From CAZEJK01 sp964512045 (lineage in GTDB: Bacteria > Acidobacteriota > Thermoanaerobaculia > Thermoanaerobaculales > Sulfomarinibacteraceae): 5,730 bases of DNA. Made by a program: the position numbers and the translations under genes. The notes under the pieces were generated by a model. That model was given only the letters and a program-made list of their open reading frames with translations. It did no database searches and was not told where the DNA came from. Below are positions 4,597 through 5,730 of this stretch, one piece after another (positions within the stretch are counted from its first letter, which is position 1; each line of letters begins with the position of its first letter). The stretch is taken from positions 1 through 5,730 of the forward strand of contig CAZEJK010000318.1 of assembly GCA_964512045.1 (NCBI GenBank), given 5' to 3'.

Positions 4597-5730
4597 ATGC
4601 GACAGCTACCAGAATCCGAGTACAAGGTCCTCGAAGGGCTCGCAGAGCACGGGCAGAGGTTGATCGAAGAGCTTGCTCGCGCTGTGGATCTCGACCAGTC
4701 GCAGGTGCACGCGGCGGGTCGAGCGCTCGCGGCCGAGGGCTTGGTGGAGATGGCGGAACGTCCGTACCGCGATCTCAGTGTCGAAGAGGATGCGCCGTCC
4801 GAGCTGCCCGAAAGAACGGTGATCCGGACGCTTGAGGCCCTCGGCGGCGCCGCCGAGCTGACGGAGATACCGGAGCACAGCCCGCTCGACCAGAGAGCCG
4901 TAGGGCAGTCGTTGCGCTGGCTGAAGAGCAAGGGTTGGACGTCGCAGCAGGGCCGACGGCTCGAGCTCACCGACCTGGGTCGGAAGTCCTTGACCGAGCA
5001 CGGCCCTGACGAGCAGCTGCTGGTTGCTCTCGCCGAGGCCGGCGGCTCGGCGCGGGATGAGGAGCTGATGGCGCAGGGCGTACCGGTGGACGAGGCCGTC
5101 AGCATGCTGTCAGCGCGCAAGGGGCTGATTCGGGTCAAGGAACGTGCGGAGCGCCGAATGACGCTGACCGATGCGGGCCGCGATCTGTGGCAGGCAGGGG
5201 TAGGTTGCCGCCGTCAGGTGAGCCAGCTGACCTCGGAGATGCTGGCCAGTGGCGAGTGGCGGGATGTGGACTTTCGTCCCTACGACGTGACCGCGGCGAC
5301 GGCCCGTGTCGCGCCGGGGAAGGCCCACCCGTTCCGGCGGGTGCTCGCCGAGACCCGGCGGGTCTTCCTCGAGATGGGGTTCGAGGAGATCGCGAGCCCG
5401 CTGGTGGAGTCGTCGTTCTGGGACTTTGACGCGCTCTTCCAGCCTCAGGACCACCCTGCGCGCGAGATGCAGGACACCTTCTACATCGCCCGGCCCGAGT
5501 CCACCGGGTTGCCCGACCAGCGCTACGTCGAGGCGGTTGGCGCGACCCATACCGATGGCGGCGCCACCGGATCGGTGGGCTGGCGGTACCCGTGGCGGCG
5601 GGATCTGGCATCGCGGCCGGTGCTGCGCACCCATTGCACCGCAGCCACTGTTCGAGCGCTGGCTGCCAACCCTGCTCCACCGCACAAGGTCTTCTGCGTG
5701 GGACCGGTGTTCCGGCGCGAGACCGTGGAC
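4597..5730 (+). CDS. pheS: Phenylalanine--tRNA ligase alpha subunit, archaeal/eukaryotic type, C-terminus cut off by window edge
   Basis: This subunit pairs with PheT to charge tRNA-Phe with phenylalanine in the cytoplasm. The 378 visible residues run in frame to the window edge; archaeal-type PheS is about 500 long, so roughly the last quarter is missing. The N-terminus holds three winged-helix-like units (about 8-60, 72-134, 138-198), the last two ending in the matching LTDLGRKSL and LTDAGRDLW. These correspond to the DNA-binding-like domains of archaeal and eukaryotic PheRS alpha and replace the coiled coil of ordinary bacterial PheS. Then come LTSEMLASGEW (211-221), DFRPYDV (225-231), the class II motif 1 region HPFRRVLAETRRVFLEMGF (244-262), ESSFWDFDALFQPQDHPARE (271-290), MQDTFY (291-296), GGATGSVGW (321-329), VLRTHCTAA (342-350) and the start of motif 2 at VGPVFRRET (368-376). 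The Shine-Dalgarno GGGGAG ends 5 nt before the ATG. Residue 347 is Cys in LRTHCTA, where Thr is usual. Confidence 0.96.
   Translation, partial: MRQLPESEYKVLEGLAEHGQRLIEELARAVDLDQSQVHAAGRALAAEGLVEMAERPYRDLSVEEDAPSELPERTVIRTLEALGGAAELTEIPEHSPLDQRAVGQSLRWLKSKGWTSQQGRRLELTDLGRKSLTEHGPDEQLLVALAEAGGSARDEELMAQGVPVDEAVSMLSARKGLIRVKERAERRMTLTDAGRDLWQAGVGCRRQVSQLTSEMLASGEWRDVDFRPYDVTAATARVAPGKAHPFRRVLAETRRVFLEMGFEEIASPLVESSFWDFDALFQPQDHPAREMQDTFYIARPESTGLPDQRYVEAVGATHTDGGATGSVGWRYPWRRDLASRPVLRTHCTAATVRALAANPAPPHKVFCVGPVFRRETVD

Noticed and set aside
4086..5138. Minus-strand open frame of 350 codons covering yciH and the pheS N-terminus
   Set aside because: Ser/Arg-rich translation without domains, overlapping two clear genes.
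5110..5685. Two overlapping minus-strand open frames opposite the pheS catalytic region
   Set aside because: The plus strand encodes conserved PheS motifs throughout; the antisense frames have no recognisable domain.
4126..5730. Archaeal (for example haloarchaeal) origin of the contig
   Set aside because: The YciH has the bacterial VYSTETGR motif, the proteins lack the strong acidic bias of haloarchaea, and the CHASE hybrid kinase is bacterial in style; the PheS type alone is not enough.
1..5730. CRISPR array, insertion sequence, tRNA or rRNA
   Set aside because: No regularly spaced repeats, transposase motifs, terminal inverted repeats or tRNA-like cloverleaf were seen; almost all bases are in four well-supported genes.

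Overview
This is a high-G+C window (roughly two thirds G+C by eye) from an organism that looks bacterial. The histidine kinase has the bacterial CHASE-PAS-HisKA-HATPase-REC layout, and the SUI1-family protein carries the bacterial YciH motif VYSTETGR. The phylum cannot be fixed from the sequence. The most informative marker is phenylalanyl-tRNA synthetase alpha (PheS), which is of the archaeal/eukaryotic type. Among bacteria that type is best known from spirochaetes, but it is not enough to name a group here.

Layout. Three genes lie on the minus strand and are transcribed leftward in the order yciH (4485-4126), hybrid sensor kinase (3978-1579), FAD-linked oxidase (1520 to beyond base 1, cut by the window edge). 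One gene lies on the plus strand: pheS from 4597, running off the right edge. Gaps are short: 58 bp between kinase and oxidase, 147 bp between yciH and kinase, and a 111-bp divergent region between yciH and pheS. Coding density is high. There is no tRNA, rRNA, mobile element, CRISPR array or long non-coding stretch.

Functional reading. The oxidase belongs to the GlcD/D-lactate dehydrogenase/YdiJ flavoprotein group, which oxidises 2-hydroxyacids; its C-terminus, and any fused iron-sulfur half, lies outside the window. The sensor kinase is membrane-bound with an extracytoplasmic CHASE-like sensor and its own receiver domain; no partner regulator is visible. yciH and pheS are both translation-related and share one divergent promoter region. 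That region holds a perfect TTGACA -35 box for pheS, a pheS leader that can fold into three back-to-back small hairpins, and a TAGGAT element placed so close to the yciH ATG that it could be either a Shine-Dalgarno site or the -10 box of a leaderless transcript. The oxidase also has a good -10-like box only 11 nt before its ATG and no Shine-Dalgarno site.

No clearly new biological system is visible. The points most worth a second look are the archaeal-type PheS in a bacterial context, its structured leader, the near-leaderless start architecture, and an unusual proline/acid-rich stretch in the kinase's receiver domain.
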